64,000 nucleotides of DNA from Alphaproteobacteria bacterium (lineage in GTDB: Bacteria > Pseudomonadota > Alphaproteobacteria > Micropepsales > Micropepsaceae). Under the pieces are notes generated by a model. That model was not told the DNA's origin, did not search any database, and worked only from the letters and a program-made list of their open reading frames with translations. Positions within the stretch are counted from its first letter, which is position 1. Every line of letters begins with the position of its first letter. Both the position numbers and the translations under genes were made by a program. The stretch covers positions 372,001 through 436,000 of the forward strand of contig JAFKEU010000004.1 of assembly GCA_017308475.1 (NCBI GenBank), given 5' to 3'. Below, piece by piece: positions 19,312-28,737 of the stretch.

Positions 19312-19338
19312 ATAAGAAAAGCTAGGCCAAAGGCCAGC
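19312..19338 (-). terminator. Terminator-like hairpin after ilvC
   Basis: Immediately after the ilvC stop the minus strand reads GCTGGCC-TTT-GGCCTAGC followed by TTTTCTT. One base is bulged, so the stem is imperfect. It may terminate part of the ilvBNC transcripts before the stronger hairpin at 18992-19022. Confidence 0.5.
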
Positions 19339-19339
19339 G

Positions 19340-20362
<1,023 letters not shown>

Positions 20363-20387
20363 TTACCCTTCTTCTGTTTCCTCATGG

Positions 20388-20468
20388 CCCGCTTCATGCG
20401 GGCCATCCAGTTACCATCCGTACAAACCAACTGGATGGCCCGGACAAGCCGGGCCATGACAGTCGGGC
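20388..20468. repeat. Palindromic intergenic repeat between ilvN and ilvC
   Basis: It contains the hairpin TGGCCCGCTTCATGCGGGCCA and a wider inverted pair GGCCATCCAGTT/AACTGGATGGCC, then CGGGCCATGACAGTCGGG. The last part recurs at about 35357-35375. It resembles the REP/BIME-like palindromes of proteobacterial operon junctions and could stabilise the ilvBN part of the message. Confidence 0.55.
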
Positions 20469-20473
20469 TTTTC

Positions 20474-21001
20474 TCACATCGCCTCCGGGCCGCGGCTGAT
20501 GGCGGCGACGCCGGTGCGGCTGATGTCCACCAGCCCCAAGGGCCGCATCAGCTCGATGAAGCTGTCGATCTTGGCCGGGTTGCCGGTGATCTCGAAGACG
20601 AAGCTGGTGTGGGTGGTGTCGACGGGCCGCGCGCGGAAGGCGTCGGCCATGCGCAGCGCCTCGACCCGCTTCTCGCCGGTGCCGGCCACCTTGACCAGCG
20701 CCATCTCGCGCTCGATGCCCGCTTCCGCCGCCGTCCAGTTGGTGACGTTGTGGGTGACGACCAGCCGGCCCAGCTGCGCCTCGATCTGCTCGATCACCTG
20801 GGGCGTGCCCGACGTGACGATGGTGATGCGCGACGTGCGGGCCATGGGATCGACCTCGGCCACCGTCAGGCTTTCGATATTGTAGCCGCGGCCGGAGAAC
20901 AGGCCGACCACGCGGGCCAGCACGCCGGCCTCATTGTCCACCAGCACCGTCAGCGTGTGGCGCTCGACCACGTCGCTCAGCTTCACTTTGGTATCGTGCA
21001 T
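20474..21001 (-). CDS. ilvN: Acetolactate synthase small (regulatory) subunit
   Basis: The small subunit activates the IlvB catalytic subunit and confers feedback inhibition by valine. The gene symbol could equally be ilvH. The 175-residue protein has an N-terminal ACT domain (HTLTVLVDNEAGVLARVVGLFSGRGYNIESL) and a C-terminal regulatory domain. The start ATG at 21001 is four bases past the ilvB stop, so the subunits are co-translated. Confidence 0.95.
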   Translation of the reverse strand: MHDTKVKLSDVVERHTLTVLVDNEAGVLARVVGLFSGRGYNIESLTVAEVDPMARTSRITIVTSGTPQVIEQIEAQLGRLVVTHNVTNWTAAEAGIEREMALVKVAGTGEKRVEALRMADAFRARPVDTTHTSFVFEITGNPAKIDSFIELMRPLGLVDISRTGVAAISRGPEAM

Positions 21002-21005
21002 CTGC

Positions 21006-22820
21006 TTAAACCAGCATCTTCCCGGCTTCGGAGATCGCCGGGCCGTCGTCGATCTCGGCCAGGATCATTTCATTGTGGGCGGCGCCCGACGGGATCATCG
21101 GGAAGCAGTTCTCGGCCGGATCGACGCGGCAGTCGAACAGGACCGGCTTCTTCACGTCGATCATCTCGCGGATCTTGTCGTCCAGTTCCTGCGGCTTGTC
21201 GGCCCGAAGGCCCACGCAGCCAAACGCCTCGGCCAGCTTGACGAAATCGGGCAGCGCCTCGGAATAGGAGTGCGAATAGCGCCCGCCATGCAGCAGCTCC
21301 TGCCACTGGCGCACCATGCCCATATATTCGTTGTTGAGGATGAATATCTTGATCGGCAGGTCGTACTGCATGGCGGTCGACATTTCCTGCATGGTCATCT
21401 GGACCGATGCCTCGCCGCCGATGTCGATCACCAGCGCGTCCGGGTGCGCCATCTGCACGCCCACCGCCGCCGGCAGGCCATAGCCCATGGTGCCCAGCCC
21501 GCCACTGGTCATCCAGCGATTGGGTTCTTCGAATTTGAAGCGCTGGGCCGCCCACATCTGGTGCTGGCCGACCTCGGTGGTGACGTAAACCTCGCGGTCC
21601 TTCGTCAGCTCATAAAGGCGGTCGATGGCGTATTGCGGCTTGATCACGGTGCCGGACGGGCGGTAGGCCAGCGAATTCCTGGTCCGCCACTGGCCGATCT
21701 GTTTCCACCAGTCGGCCAGCGCCGCCTTGTCGGCCTGGTGGCGGCCCGCCTTCCAGAAGCGGATCATCTCGCGCAGGGTGCGGGTGGCATCGCCCACGAT
21801 GGGCAGGTCGACGCGCACAGTCTTGTTGATCTGCGAGGCGTCGATGTCGACATGGATCTTGGTCGAGCCGGGCGAAAAGGCGCTGATGCGGCCGGTGACG
21901 CGATCGTCGAAACGCGCGCCCAGGCAGATCATCACGTCGCAGTCATGCATGGCGTTGTTGGCCTCGAAGGTGCCGTGCATGCCCAGCATGCCCAGCCATT
22001 CGGGGCGCGAAGCCGGAAAGGCGCCCAGCCCCATCAGGGTCGAGGTCACCGGAAAGCCGGTCAGGTCCACCAGCTCGCGCAGCAGCTTCGACGCTTCCGG
22101 CCCCGAATTGATGATGCCGCCGCCGGTATAGAAGATGGGGCGCTGGGCCTTGGCCATCATCTCCACCGCGCGCACGACGGAGCCCAGGTCGGGGTCCAGT
22201 CGCGGGCGATAGGTGCGGTGTCGCACCAGTTCGGGCCCGTGATAGGCGCCGGTCTGGAACTGGACATCCTTGGGGATGTCGACCACCACCGGCCCGGGCC
22301 GGCCCGTGGTGGCGATCTGGAACGCCTCGTGCAGGATGCGGCTGAGCTCGTTGACGTCACGCGCCAGCCAGTTGTGCTTGGTGCAGGGCCGGGTGATGCC
22401 GACCGTGTCGCATTCCTGGAAGGCGTCGGTGCCGATCAGGTGGGTCGGAACCTGTCCGGTCAGGACAACCAGGGGAATGGAATCCATCAGCGCGTCGGTC
22501 AGGCCGGTCACCGCATTGGTGGCGCCCGGACCGGAGGTGACCAGCACCACGCCGGGCTTGCCGGTGGAGCGGGCATAGCCTTCGGCGGCATGGACGGCGC
22601 CCTGTTCGTGGCGCACCAGCACATGGACCAGGCCCTCGGCCTTGAACAGCGCATCATAGATGGGAAGGACGGCGCCGCCGGGATAGCCGAAGATATGGGT
22701 AACGCCCTGATCCTTCAGGGCGCGGATCACCATCTCGGCGCCCGTCATGGCCTGAATCATTGACTCCGGGGCGGCCTCGGCGGTCAGCGCCGCGCCCTGC
22801 AAAGTGTCATCCTTGTCCAT
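21006..22820 (-). CDS. ilvB: Acetolactate synthase large (catalytic) subunit
   Basis: The TPP- and FAD-dependent catalytic subunit that makes acetolactate or acetohydroxybutyrate. The 604-residue protein shows the TPP N-domain with the catalytic Glu in VRHEQGAVHAAEGYARSTGKPG, a central FAD-binding domain, and the C-terminal TPP-binding segment IDIGGEASVQMTMQEMSTAMQYDLPIK with the late Asn pair. ATG 22820 is chosen because AAGGG stands nine bases upstream; the open frame also has a TTG at 22826. It is preceded by a complete attenuator leader (promoter, leader peptide, hairpin). Confidence 0.96.
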   Translation of the reverse strand: MDKDDTLQGAALTAEAAPESMIQAMTGAEMVIRALKDQGVTHIFGYPGGAVLPIYDALFKAEGLVHVLVRHEQGAVHAAEGYARSTGKPGVVLVTSGPGATNAVTGLTDALMDSIPLVVLTGQVPTHLIGTDAFQECDTVGITRPCTKHNWLARDVNELSRILHEAFQIATTGRPGPVVVDIPKDVQFQTGAYHGPELVRHRTYRPRLDPDLGSVVRAVEMMAKAQRPIFYTGGGIINSGPEASKLLRELVDLTGFPVTSTLMGLGAFPASRPEWLGMLGMHGTFEANNAMHDCDVMICLGARFDDRVTGRISAFSPGSTKIHVDIDASQINKTVRVDLPIVGDATRTLREMIRFWKAGRHQADKAALADWWKQIGQWRTRNSLAYRPSGTVIKPQYAIDRLYELTKDREVYVTTEVGQHQMWAAQRFKFEEPNRWMTSGGLGTMGYGLPAAVGVQMAHPDALVIDIGGEASVQMTMQEMSTAMQYDLPIKIFILNNEYMGMVRQWQELLHGGRYSHSYSEALPDFVKLAEAFGCVGLRADKPQELDDKIREMIDVKKPVLFDCRVDPAENCFPMIPSGAAHNEMILAEIDDGPAISEAGKMLV

Positions 22821-22871
22821 GACCAAGATCCCTTGAACGCGGGCCTTTACCCCGCCAGAACTTTCAATACC

Positions 22872-22901
22872 AAAAGATAAAGGGGCGTTTTACGCCCCTT
22901 T
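22872..22901 (-). terminator. ilvB attenuator terminator
   Basis: On the minus strand AAAGGGGCGT-AAA-ACGCCCCTTT forms a stem of about ten base pairs followed by ATCTTTT. It lies about 50 bases before ilvB and about 30 bases after a leader ORF, so it is an intrinsic terminator inside the leader: the expected off-state of an attenuator. Confidence 0.8.
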
Positions 22902-22932
22902 CATGCAACAGCCACTATCCGTTCATGGAGTG

Positions 22933-22983
22933 TCAACTCCACTCGGACAGCGACCACGGAATAAGTACCAGCGTGCGGTTCAT
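22933..22983 (-). CDS. ilvB leader peptide with branched-chain codons
   Basis: A 16-codon ORF, MNRTLVLIPWSLSEWS, starts at the ATG at 22983 and ends at TGA 22935-22933. Residues 5-8 are Leu-Val-Leu-Ile, the amino acids controlled by ilv attenuators, with another Leu at 12. The stop codon lies in a small perfect hairpin TGGAGT-TGAC-ACTCCA. The ATG is only eight bases past the predicted -10 box, so the leader message has almost no 5-prime UTR and may be translated as a leaderless mRNA. The terminator hairpin follows about 30 bases later. Confidence 0.8.
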   Translation of the reverse strand: MNRTLVLIPWSLSEWS

Positions 22984-22991
22984 GACGGCGG

Positions 22992-23020
22992 ACCATAAAA
23001 TCGTGGGTGCGGTGCGTCAA
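22992..23020 (-). promoter_or_regulatory. ilvB leader promoter
   Basis: TTGACG (23020-23015), a 17-base spacer and TATGGT (22997-22992) form a good sigma-70-type promoter starting right after the miaA stop. Predicted initiation is at or next to the ATG of the leader peptide. Confidence 0.75.
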
Positions 23021-23026
23021 GCAATT

Positions 23027-23938
23027 TCATGCTGGAACTTCTGACATTTTAGCAATAAAATTGCTCATATTGGCATCAATCCAGTCATAATCAGTCATAC
23101 GGTGGCGAAACCAGGTCATCTGCCGCTTGGCGAAGCGCTGGGTGTCGGTGATGGCGCGGGCCAGCGCTGCCTCGCGCGACAATTCGCCCGCGGCCAGCGC
23201 CTGAAGCGGCCGAAGGCCCAGAAGCCGGGCGGCGGGAAGTTCCGGGGCCAGGTCTTTCAGGGCCACGGCTTCTTCCAGGCCGCCCTGGTCCACCATCTCG
23301 ACGAAGCGCCGGGCGATGCGCGCCCGCAAGCTCTGGCGCGGAATGTCGATCACGAATTTCGCCGGCTTCAGCCCGGCCAGCACGGGGGTTCCTTTCAGGC
23401 GCTGCCATTCCACCAGCGGTCTGCCCGTGGCTTCCAGCACCTCCCACGCCCGGGTGACGCGCTGAGGATCGGTGGGGCGAAGGCCTGCCGCTGTTGCCGG
23501 ATCGCGTTCGGCCAGGCGCGCATGCAGTGCCTCCGGCCCGATCTCGGCAGCCAGCGCGCGGGCGGCCTGGCGGATGGCGGCGGGAATGGCGGGCATCTCG
23601 GCCAGCCCTTCGGTGAGGGCGGTGAAATAAAGCCCGGTACCGCCGGTGAAGATGGGGATGCGGCCCATCGTGCGCGCCTCATCCAGCGCGCGCGCGGCAT
23701 CGGCGGCGTAGCGGCCGGTGGAATAAGCGTCGCGCACGCTGACATGGCCATAGAGCAGATGGGGCACGCGGGCACGCAGGGCGGCGCCGGGCGCGGCGGT
23801 GAGAATGGGCGCTTCGGCATAGACCTGCATGGAATCGGCGTTGATCACCACACCGTTCAGCCGTTCGGCCAGCGCCAGCGCAGCCGCGGACTTGCCGCTG
23901 GCGGTGGGGCCTGCAATAAGCACCGCGTCAAATTTCAT
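23027..23938 (-). CDS. miaA: tRNA dimethylallyltransferase
   Basis: MiaA adds a dimethylallyl group to A37 of tRNAs reading UNN codons. The 303-residue protein begins at ATG 23938 with the P-loop IAGPTASGKSAAALALAERL, then the catalytic Asp in NADSMQVY, the IFTGGTGLYF region and the DPQRVTRAWEVLEATGRP segment typical of the family. It is divergent from serB with only ten bases between starts. The ilvB leader promoter begins just after its stop. Confidence 0.96.
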   Translation of the reverse strand: MKFDAVLIAGPTASGKSAAALALAERLNGVVINADSMQVYAEAPILTAAPGAALRARVPHLLYGHVSVRDAYSTGRYAADAARALDEARTMGRIPIFTGGTGLYFTALTEGLAEMPAIPAAIRQAARALAAEIGPEALHARLAERDPATAAGLRPTDPQRVTRAWEVLEATGRPLVEWQRLKGTPVLAGLKPAKFVIDIPRQSLRARIARRFVEMVDQGGLEEAVALKDLAPELPAARLLGLRPLQALAAGELSREAALARAITDTQRFAKRQMTWFRHRMTDYDWIDANMSNFIAKMSEVPA

Positions 23939-23948
23939 GGGCGTGAGA

Positions 23949-24803
23949 ATGTCCGGCTTTGTCGTGAATGTCATCGGACTCAATGTCGATCCGCGCCTGT
24001 TCCGGGGACTGGGCGACATCCGCGAACTGTCGCCGGGTTTTGCCTATGACATCGCGGTGGACGGACCCGAGACGCTGGCCGCCGCGCGTGAAACCGCCGG
24101 TGACGCGCCGTGGGACATCAACCTGGTCGCCGCGGAAAACCGCCGCAAGAAGCTGCTGGTGGCCGACATGGACTCCACCATCATCAATGTCGAATGCCTG
24201 GACGAGCTGGCCGACATGGCGGGACTGAAGCCGCAGATCGCCGCCATCACCGAGCGGGCGATGAAGGGCGAACTGGTGTTCGAGGCGGCGCTGCAGGAAC
24301 GCGTCGGCATGCTGAAGGGCCTTCATCTGTCGGCGCTGGAAAAAACCTATGCCGAGCGGGTGCGGCTGAATCCCGGCGCGAAGAACCTCATTGCCACCAT
24401 GCGCGCGCATGGCGCCCATACCGTGCTGGTGTCGGGCGGCTTCGGCTTTTTCACCAGCCGGGTAGCGGCGCTGGCCGGTTTCCACGAGCATTTCGGCAAC
24501 AGCCTGATCGACGACGGCGTCGCGCTGACCGGCGAGGTGGGCATGCCCATCCTTGGCCGCGAGGCCAAGGCCCTGACGATGGAGCGCACTGTGGCGAAGC
24601 TGGGCATCGGCCACGCGGATGTGCTGGCGGTGGGCGACGGCGCCAATGACCTGGGGATGATCAGGCTGGCGGGAATGGGCGTGGCCTATCACGCCAAGCC
24701 GGTTGTGGCAGAGGCGGCGGGCGTTGCCATCAACCATAACACGCTGGAGGCGCTGCTGTACCTGCAGGGCTATGGCGACGCCGAGATCGTGCGGGAAGAC
24801 TGA
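23949..24803 (+). CDS. serB: Phosphoserine phosphatase
   Basis: SerB hydrolyses phosphoserine in the last step of serine synthesis. The 284-residue HAD enzyme has the nucleophile motif VADMDSTIINVEC, the motif II Ser in LVSGGFGFFTSRVA and motif III in VGDGANDLGMI, plus a short N-terminal ACT-like stretch. ATG at 23949 is used; a GTG at 23943 is in frame. With ten bases between it and miaA, its promoter must lie inside the miaA coding region. Confidence 0.95.
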   Translation: MSGFVVNVIGLNVDPRLFRGLGDIRELSPGFAYDIAVDGPETLAAARETAGDAPWDINLVAAENRRKKLLVADMDSTIINVECLDELADMAGLKPQIAAITERAMKGELVFEAALQERVGMLKGLHLSALEKTYAERVRLNPGAKNLIATMRAHGAHTVLVSGGFGFFTSRVAALAGFHEHFGNSLIDDGVALTGEVGMPILGREAKALTMERTVAKLGIGHADVLAVGDGANDLGMIRLAGMGVAYHAKPVVAEAAGVAINHNTLEALLYLQGYGDAEIVRED

Positions 24804-24806
24804 AAT

Positions 24807-24833
24807 CGCTTCAGGTCGAAGCGCCCTGTTTTC
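24807..24833 (+). terminator. Terminator after serB
   Basis: CGCTTC-AGGTC-GAAGCG followed by CCCTGTTTT lies four bases after the serB stop, separating it from the convergent protease gene. The stem is short and the T-run interrupted. Confidence 0.5.
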
Positions 24834-24853
24834 CTCCCCCGCAGAGGTACGCC

Positions 24854-26284
24854 TCAGCTCAACCGCAATCCAACGTAAGTGAGATTGCCGCCGCGGCTAA
24901 TCAGGAACAGTTCGACCTTCTTGCCCGCCTTGATGTCGGCATCCAGGCGCTTGCTGACCTCATCGGGCGATGAAACCGCCTGGCCGGAAATCTCGACGAT
25001 CACGTCGCCCGGACGCACGTTCTTTTCGGCTGCCGCGCCGCTGGGATCGACCGAGGCCACCAGCACGCCCTTAACGTTGCCGCCGATCTTGAACTTGGCG
25101 CGGGTTGCTCCGTCGAGTTGGCCCAGCGTCAGGCCCAACCGCGACAGCGGTGACTTGCCCTTTGGCGGGGGCGCCGATTTGGCGGGCTTGTCGGGCTTGC
25201 TGTCGTCGGCCAGCTTTTGCACGGTGATGCGCAACGTTGCCTTGTGGCCCCTGCGCAACAGATCGATGTTCACCGTCTTGCCGATGGGCGTGTCGGCGAC
25301 GATGCGCGGCAGGGCCCGATCGTCGGCCACCGGCTTGCCGTCAAAGCCCGTCACCAGGTCGCCGTTCTGCAGCCCGGCCCGCGCCGCCGGACCGCCCGCT
25401 GTGACGTCGGCGATCAGCGCGCCGCGGTTGCTGCCCAGGTTCAGCCCCTCCGCAATCTCGGGCGTCACGGTCTGGATGCGCACGCCGATCCAGCCGCGCC
25501 GCGCCACGCCGTACTTGCGCAGCTGGCCGACCACTTCGCGCGCCAGGTTGGCGGGGATGGCAAAGCCGATGCCCACGCTGCCGCCGGAGGGCGAGAAGAT
25601 CTGCGAATTGATGCCGATGACATTGCCGTCCATGTCGAACAGCGGGCCGCCCGAATTGCCCCGGTTGATCGGCGCGTCGGTCTGGATGAAATCGTCATAG
25701 GGCCCGGCATTGATGTTGCGGTTGCGGGCCGAAACGATGCCGGCGGTGACGGTGGAGCCGATGCCGAAGGGATCGCCGATCGCCATCACCCAGTCGCCGA
25801 TGCGCGCCTTGTCGCTATCGCCGAAATGGGTGGCCGGCAGGGGCTTCCTGGGACTGACCTTGAGCAGCGCCAGGTCGGTCTTGGTGTCGCGGCCCACCAG
25901 CTTGGCCGGCATCTCGGTGCCGTCGTTCAGCGTGACGGTGATCTGGTCGCTGTCCTCGATCACATGGTTGTTGGTGACGATGTAGCCCGACGGATCGATG
26001 ATGAAGCCCGAACCCAGCGAGGTGACATGGCGCGGCTGGCCGTCGCGCGGACCCAGGAAATTCTTGAACAGGTCCTCCAGCGGCGAGCCGGGCGGCAGCT
26101 TGGGCAGGTTCGGCTGGGCGCGCGGCTTCAGCGTCTGGCTGGTGGCGATGTTGACCACGGTGGGCAGCAGCTTGTCGGCCAGGTCGGCAAAGGAATCGGG
26201 CGCGGGGCGCGCCAGCGCCGGGGCGGCGGCCCAAAGAGGCACCGACACCGCCAGAATGGCACAAAGAACCTTGAAAATGCGCAT
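24854..26284 (-). CDS. Periplasmic serine protease of the DegP/HtrA family
   Basis: A 476-residue protein quality-control protease. It starts at ATG 26284 with a signal peptide ending APALA. The trypsin-like domain has the triad His in VTNNHVIED, Asp in TKTDLALLKV and Ser in INRGNSGGPLF. Two PDZ domains follow, separated by a Lys/Pro-rich linker (KPDKPAKSAPPPKGKSP). The protein is DegP/DegQ/MucD-like, but the exact paralogue cannot be told from sequence alone. It is divergent from mrp and convergent with serB. Confidence 0.92.
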   Translation of the reverse strand: MRIFKVLCAILAVSVPLWAAAPALARPAPDSFADLADKLLPTVVNIATSQTLKPRAQPNLPKLPPGSPLEDLFKNFLGPRDGQPRHVTSLGSGFIIDPSGYIVTNNHVIEDSDQITVTLNDGTEMPAKLVGRDTKTDLALLKVSPRKPLPATHFGDSDKARIGDWVMAIGDPFGIGSTVTAGIVSARNRNINAGPYDDFIQTDAPINRGNSGGPLFDMDGNVIGINSQIFSPSGGSVGIGFAIPANLAREVVGQLRKYGVARRGWIGVRIQTVTPEIAEGLNLGSNRGALIADVTAGGPAARAGLQNGDLVTGFDGKPVADDRALPRIVADTPIGKTVNIDLLRRGHKATLRITVQKLADDSKPDKPAKSAPPPKGKSPLSRLGLTLGQLDGATRAKFKIGGNVKGVLVASVDPSGAAAEKNVRPGDVIVEISGQAVSSPDEVSKRLDADIKAGKKVELFLISRGGNLTYVGLRLS

Positions 26285-26478
26285 TTGCCGACCTGCTGGA
26301 ATCGCCGGCAGTTTAGGCATGGAAAAAGGGAACAAACAGGGCAAAAACCCGACATGGATGCGTATTTGCCCTGCCGGCGCCTGCGATCCCGGAGGGCGCG
26401 GCGTGGCCCCCCATTTCCCTGCCGGCGCCGGGGTTTTGGACGCCGGTTTCGGCAACGGATTCCGCCGGGGTTTTTGGC

Positions 26479-26508
26479 TTGGGTTTTGCGCCAAGCGGGG
26501 TCTATATC
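26479..26508 (+). promoter_or_regulatory. Possible mrp promoter
   Basis: TTGGGT, 18 bases, then TATATC lies about 40 bases before the mrp ATG. The -10 is good and the -35 mediocre. It sits in the 262-base divergent gap shared with the protease gene. Confidence 0.35.
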
Positions 26509-26546
26509 ATCGCGCTCCCCGCGAACCGCCCACTGAAGGCCCGCCC

Positions 26547-27668
26547 ATGTCCGATTCCGATTTGCGCCAGGACGTCCTGAAGGCACTCGACCAGGTGATC
26601 GATCCGGTCAGCGGCCGCACCGTGGTGCAGGAGGACATGATCACCGGACTTGTGGTCAAGGATGGCCATGTCGGCTTCGCGCTGGAAGTCTCCGCCGAGC
26701 GCGGGGCCAAATCCGAGCCGTTGCGCAAGATCTGCGAGGCGATGGCGCTGGGCGTGAAGGGCGTGAAGTCGGTCACCGCCGTGCTGACGGCGCATGAGGA
26801 TCATCCCGCTCCGCAGGCCAGGCAGGGGCACGGCCACCGTCCGGCGGTGAACCGCCAGCCCCCGCCGCCGCAGGAAGGGTTGCCCGGCGTCGGCGCGATC
26901 GTCGCGGTGGCCAGCGGCAAGGGCGGGGTGGGCAAGTCCACCGTGGCGGTGAACCTGGCACTGTCGCTGGCGCGGCTGGGGCTGAAAGTGGGGCTGATGG
27001 ATGCCGACATCTATGGCCCGTCCGTGCCGCGGCTTCTGGACATCCGCCACAAGCCGGACAGCGACGGCAAACAGCTCATCCCCATTTCGAAATACGGCAT
27101 CGTCGCCATGTCGCTGGGTTTTCTGTTGAAGGAAGACGAAGCGGCGATCTGGCGCGGACCCATGGTGCAGTCGGCGCTGATGCAGATGCTGAACGACACC
27201 AGATGGGGCGAGCTGGACGTGCTGGTGCTGGACATGCCGCCGGGCACGGGCGATGCCCAGCTGACCATCACCCAGCGCGTGCCGCTGAAAGGCGCGGTGA
27301 TCGTGTCGACGCCGCAGGACATCGCCCTGATCGACGCCAAAAAGGGCATCGCCATGTTCCAGAAGGTGCAGGTGCCCATCCTGGGGATCGTGGAGAATAT
27401 GAGCCTGTTCATCTGCCCGGACTGCGGCAGCCGCCACGACATTTTCGGCCATGGCGGGGCGCATGAGACGGCGGACCGGATGGGCGTGCCCTTCCTGGGC
27501 GAAATTCCGCTGGTGCCGCGCATCCGCGAGACATCGGACGCCGGAACGCCGGTCGCCGTGGCGCTGGCGGACGGGCCGGAGGCGGAGGCGTTTCTGGCGA
27601 TTGCGCGCCGGGTGAAGGCGGCGCTGGAAACAGCCTCGCGGCCGGCGCCGAAGATCGTCATCGGGTGA
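26547..27668 (+). CDS. mrp: Mrp/ApbC/NBP35-type iron-sulfur cluster carrier ATPase
   Basis: Mrp-family P-loop ATPases carry and deliver Fe-S clusters. The 373-residue protein begins at ATG 26547 with a MIP18-like domain (DQVIDPVSGRTVVQEDMI), then a His/Pro/Gln-rich linker. The deviant Walker A VASGKGGVGKST follows, then LDMPPGTGDAQLT, and the cluster-binding CxxC in FICPDCGS. Its TGA stop abuts the complement of the folA stop, forming the palindrome TGATCA with no spacer. Confidence 0.93.
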   Translation: MSDSDLRQDVLKALDQVIDPVSGRTVVQEDMITGLVVKDGHVGFALEVSAERGAKSEPLRKICEAMALGVKGVKSVTAVLTAHEDHPAPQARQGHGHRPAVNRQPPPPQEGLPGVGAIVAVASGKGGVGKSTVAVNLALSLARLGLKVGLMDADIYGPSVPRLLDIRHKPDSDGKQLIPISKYGIVAMSLGFLLKEDEAAIWRGPMVQSALMQMLNDTRWGELDVLVLDMPPGTGDAQLTITQRVPLKGAVIVSTPQDIALIDAKKGIAMFQKVQVPILGIVENMSLFICPDCGSRHDIFGHGGAHETADRMGVPFLGEIPLVPRIRETSDAGTPVAVALADGPEAEAFLAIARRVKAALETASRPAPKIVIG

Positions 27669-28142
27669 TCAGCGCACCAGCGTGACGTAGCTGTAGGCAA
27701 GGCCGTCCGGCGTGACGCGGTCTTCGCGCGCCGTCTCGCGCCAGTCCCGCCGATCGAAGACGAAGGCGGCATCGCCGGCGAAGGTGCCGTGGACTTCGGT
27801 CAGCTCGATGCGATTGGCCCGGGACAGCAGCGCGCGATAGACCTCGGCACCGCCGATCACCATCGCATCGCCCTTGGCCAGCGCGATCGCGGCTTCGGGC
27901 GTGGCGGCGACGATGGCGCCGTCGGCCCGCCATGACCGGTCGCGGGTGATCACCACATTGTCGCGGCCCGGCAGCGGTTTGCGCGGCAGCGAATCCCAGG
28001 TCTTGCGGCCCATCACCACCGTCCTGCCCAGGGTCAGCGCCTTGAAGCGCTTCAGGTCGTCGGAGAGGTGCCAGGGGATGCGGCCACTGGCGCCGATCAC
28101 GCCATTGTCGGCGGCGGCGACAACCAGCACGATATCGCTCAT
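27669..28142 (-). CDS. folA: Dihydrofolate reductase
   Basis: FolA regenerates tetrahydrofolate with NADPH and is the trimethoprim target. The 157-residue protein has the usual chromosomal length and motifs: VVAAADNGVIGASGRIPWHLSDDL (substrate loop, with Asp at the catalytic acidic position), VVMGRKTWDSLP, and MVIGGAEVYRALL. It lies ten bases after the GNAT gene on the same strand and ends against mrp. Confidence 0.95.
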   Translation of the reverse strand: MSDIVLVVAAADNGVIGASGRIPWHLSDDLKRFKALTLGRTVVMGRKTWDSLPRKPLPGRDNVVITRDRSWRADGAIVAATPEAAIALAKGDAMVIGGAEVYRALLSRANRIELTEVHGTFAGDAAFVFDRRDWRETAREDRVTPDGLAYSYVTLVR

Positions 28143-28152
28143 GGCTCAGTTC

Positions 28153-28635
28153 TCATGATCGGGCCAGCGCCGTCAGCGCCTCTCCCTCAAGGCGATAGTT
28201 GATCCATTCCTCAACCGGCCGGGCGCCCAGGCTTTTATAGAAGTCGATCGAAGGGGTGTTCCAGTCCAGCACCTGCCACTCCACGGCGACAGCCTTCTCG
28301 GCCAGGGCCAGGCCGGCCAGCCAGTTCAGGAACCGGCGGCCAAGCCCCCGGCCGCGAAATTCGGGCCGCACATACAGATCCTCGAGATAGAGGCTGCGGC
28401 GGGCGCGAAAGCTCTTGTAGGTCCACAGCCAGGTGGCGATGCCGGCGGGGACTTCGCCCGCGAAAGCCAGGGCGCAGTGGCAGATGGCGGACGGTCCGGT
28501 GATGTCGCGGGAGACGTCGGCCTCGGTCAGCTCGAAGCGGTCCAGCAGCTTTTCATAGTCCGCCAGTTCGTACAGCAGGGCCAGGACCAGACCGGATTCG
28601 CGCGGCTGGGCGCTTCGGATGGTAAAATCGCTCAT
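28153..28635 (-). CDS. GNAT family N-acetyltransferase
   Basis: A 160-residue acetyltransferase of the GCN5-related fold. The acetyl-CoA pyrophosphate loop is RGRGLGRRF after the core strand LYLEDLYVRPEFRG; the downstream WQVLDWNTPSIDFYKSLGARP is typical of the group resembling diamine or spermidine acetyltransferases. The acceptor substrate is not known. It precedes folA by ten bases, probably on one transcript. Confidence 0.88.
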   Translation of the reverse strand: MSDFTIRSAQPRESGLVLALLYELADYEKLLDRFELTEADVSRDITGPSAICHCALAFAGEVPAGIATWLWTYKSFRARRSLYLEDLYVRPEFRGRGLGRRFLNWLAGLALAEKAVAVEWQVLDWNTPSIDFYKSLGARPVEEWINYRLEGEALTALARS

Positions 28636-28737
28636 GGCCGGACCATAGGTTCAGCCTGCGTTCATGGGAACCGAAATACGCTGATGCCACTTATCCCAAC
28701 GGGTCCCATCCGGGAACCCCAACAGGAAGGCAAGAAA

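Noticed and set aside
26285..26494. N-terminal extension of the Deg-family protease frame
   Set aside because: Low-complexity Pro/Lys/Arg sequence with no ribosome site. Starting at 26284 gives a proper signal peptide.
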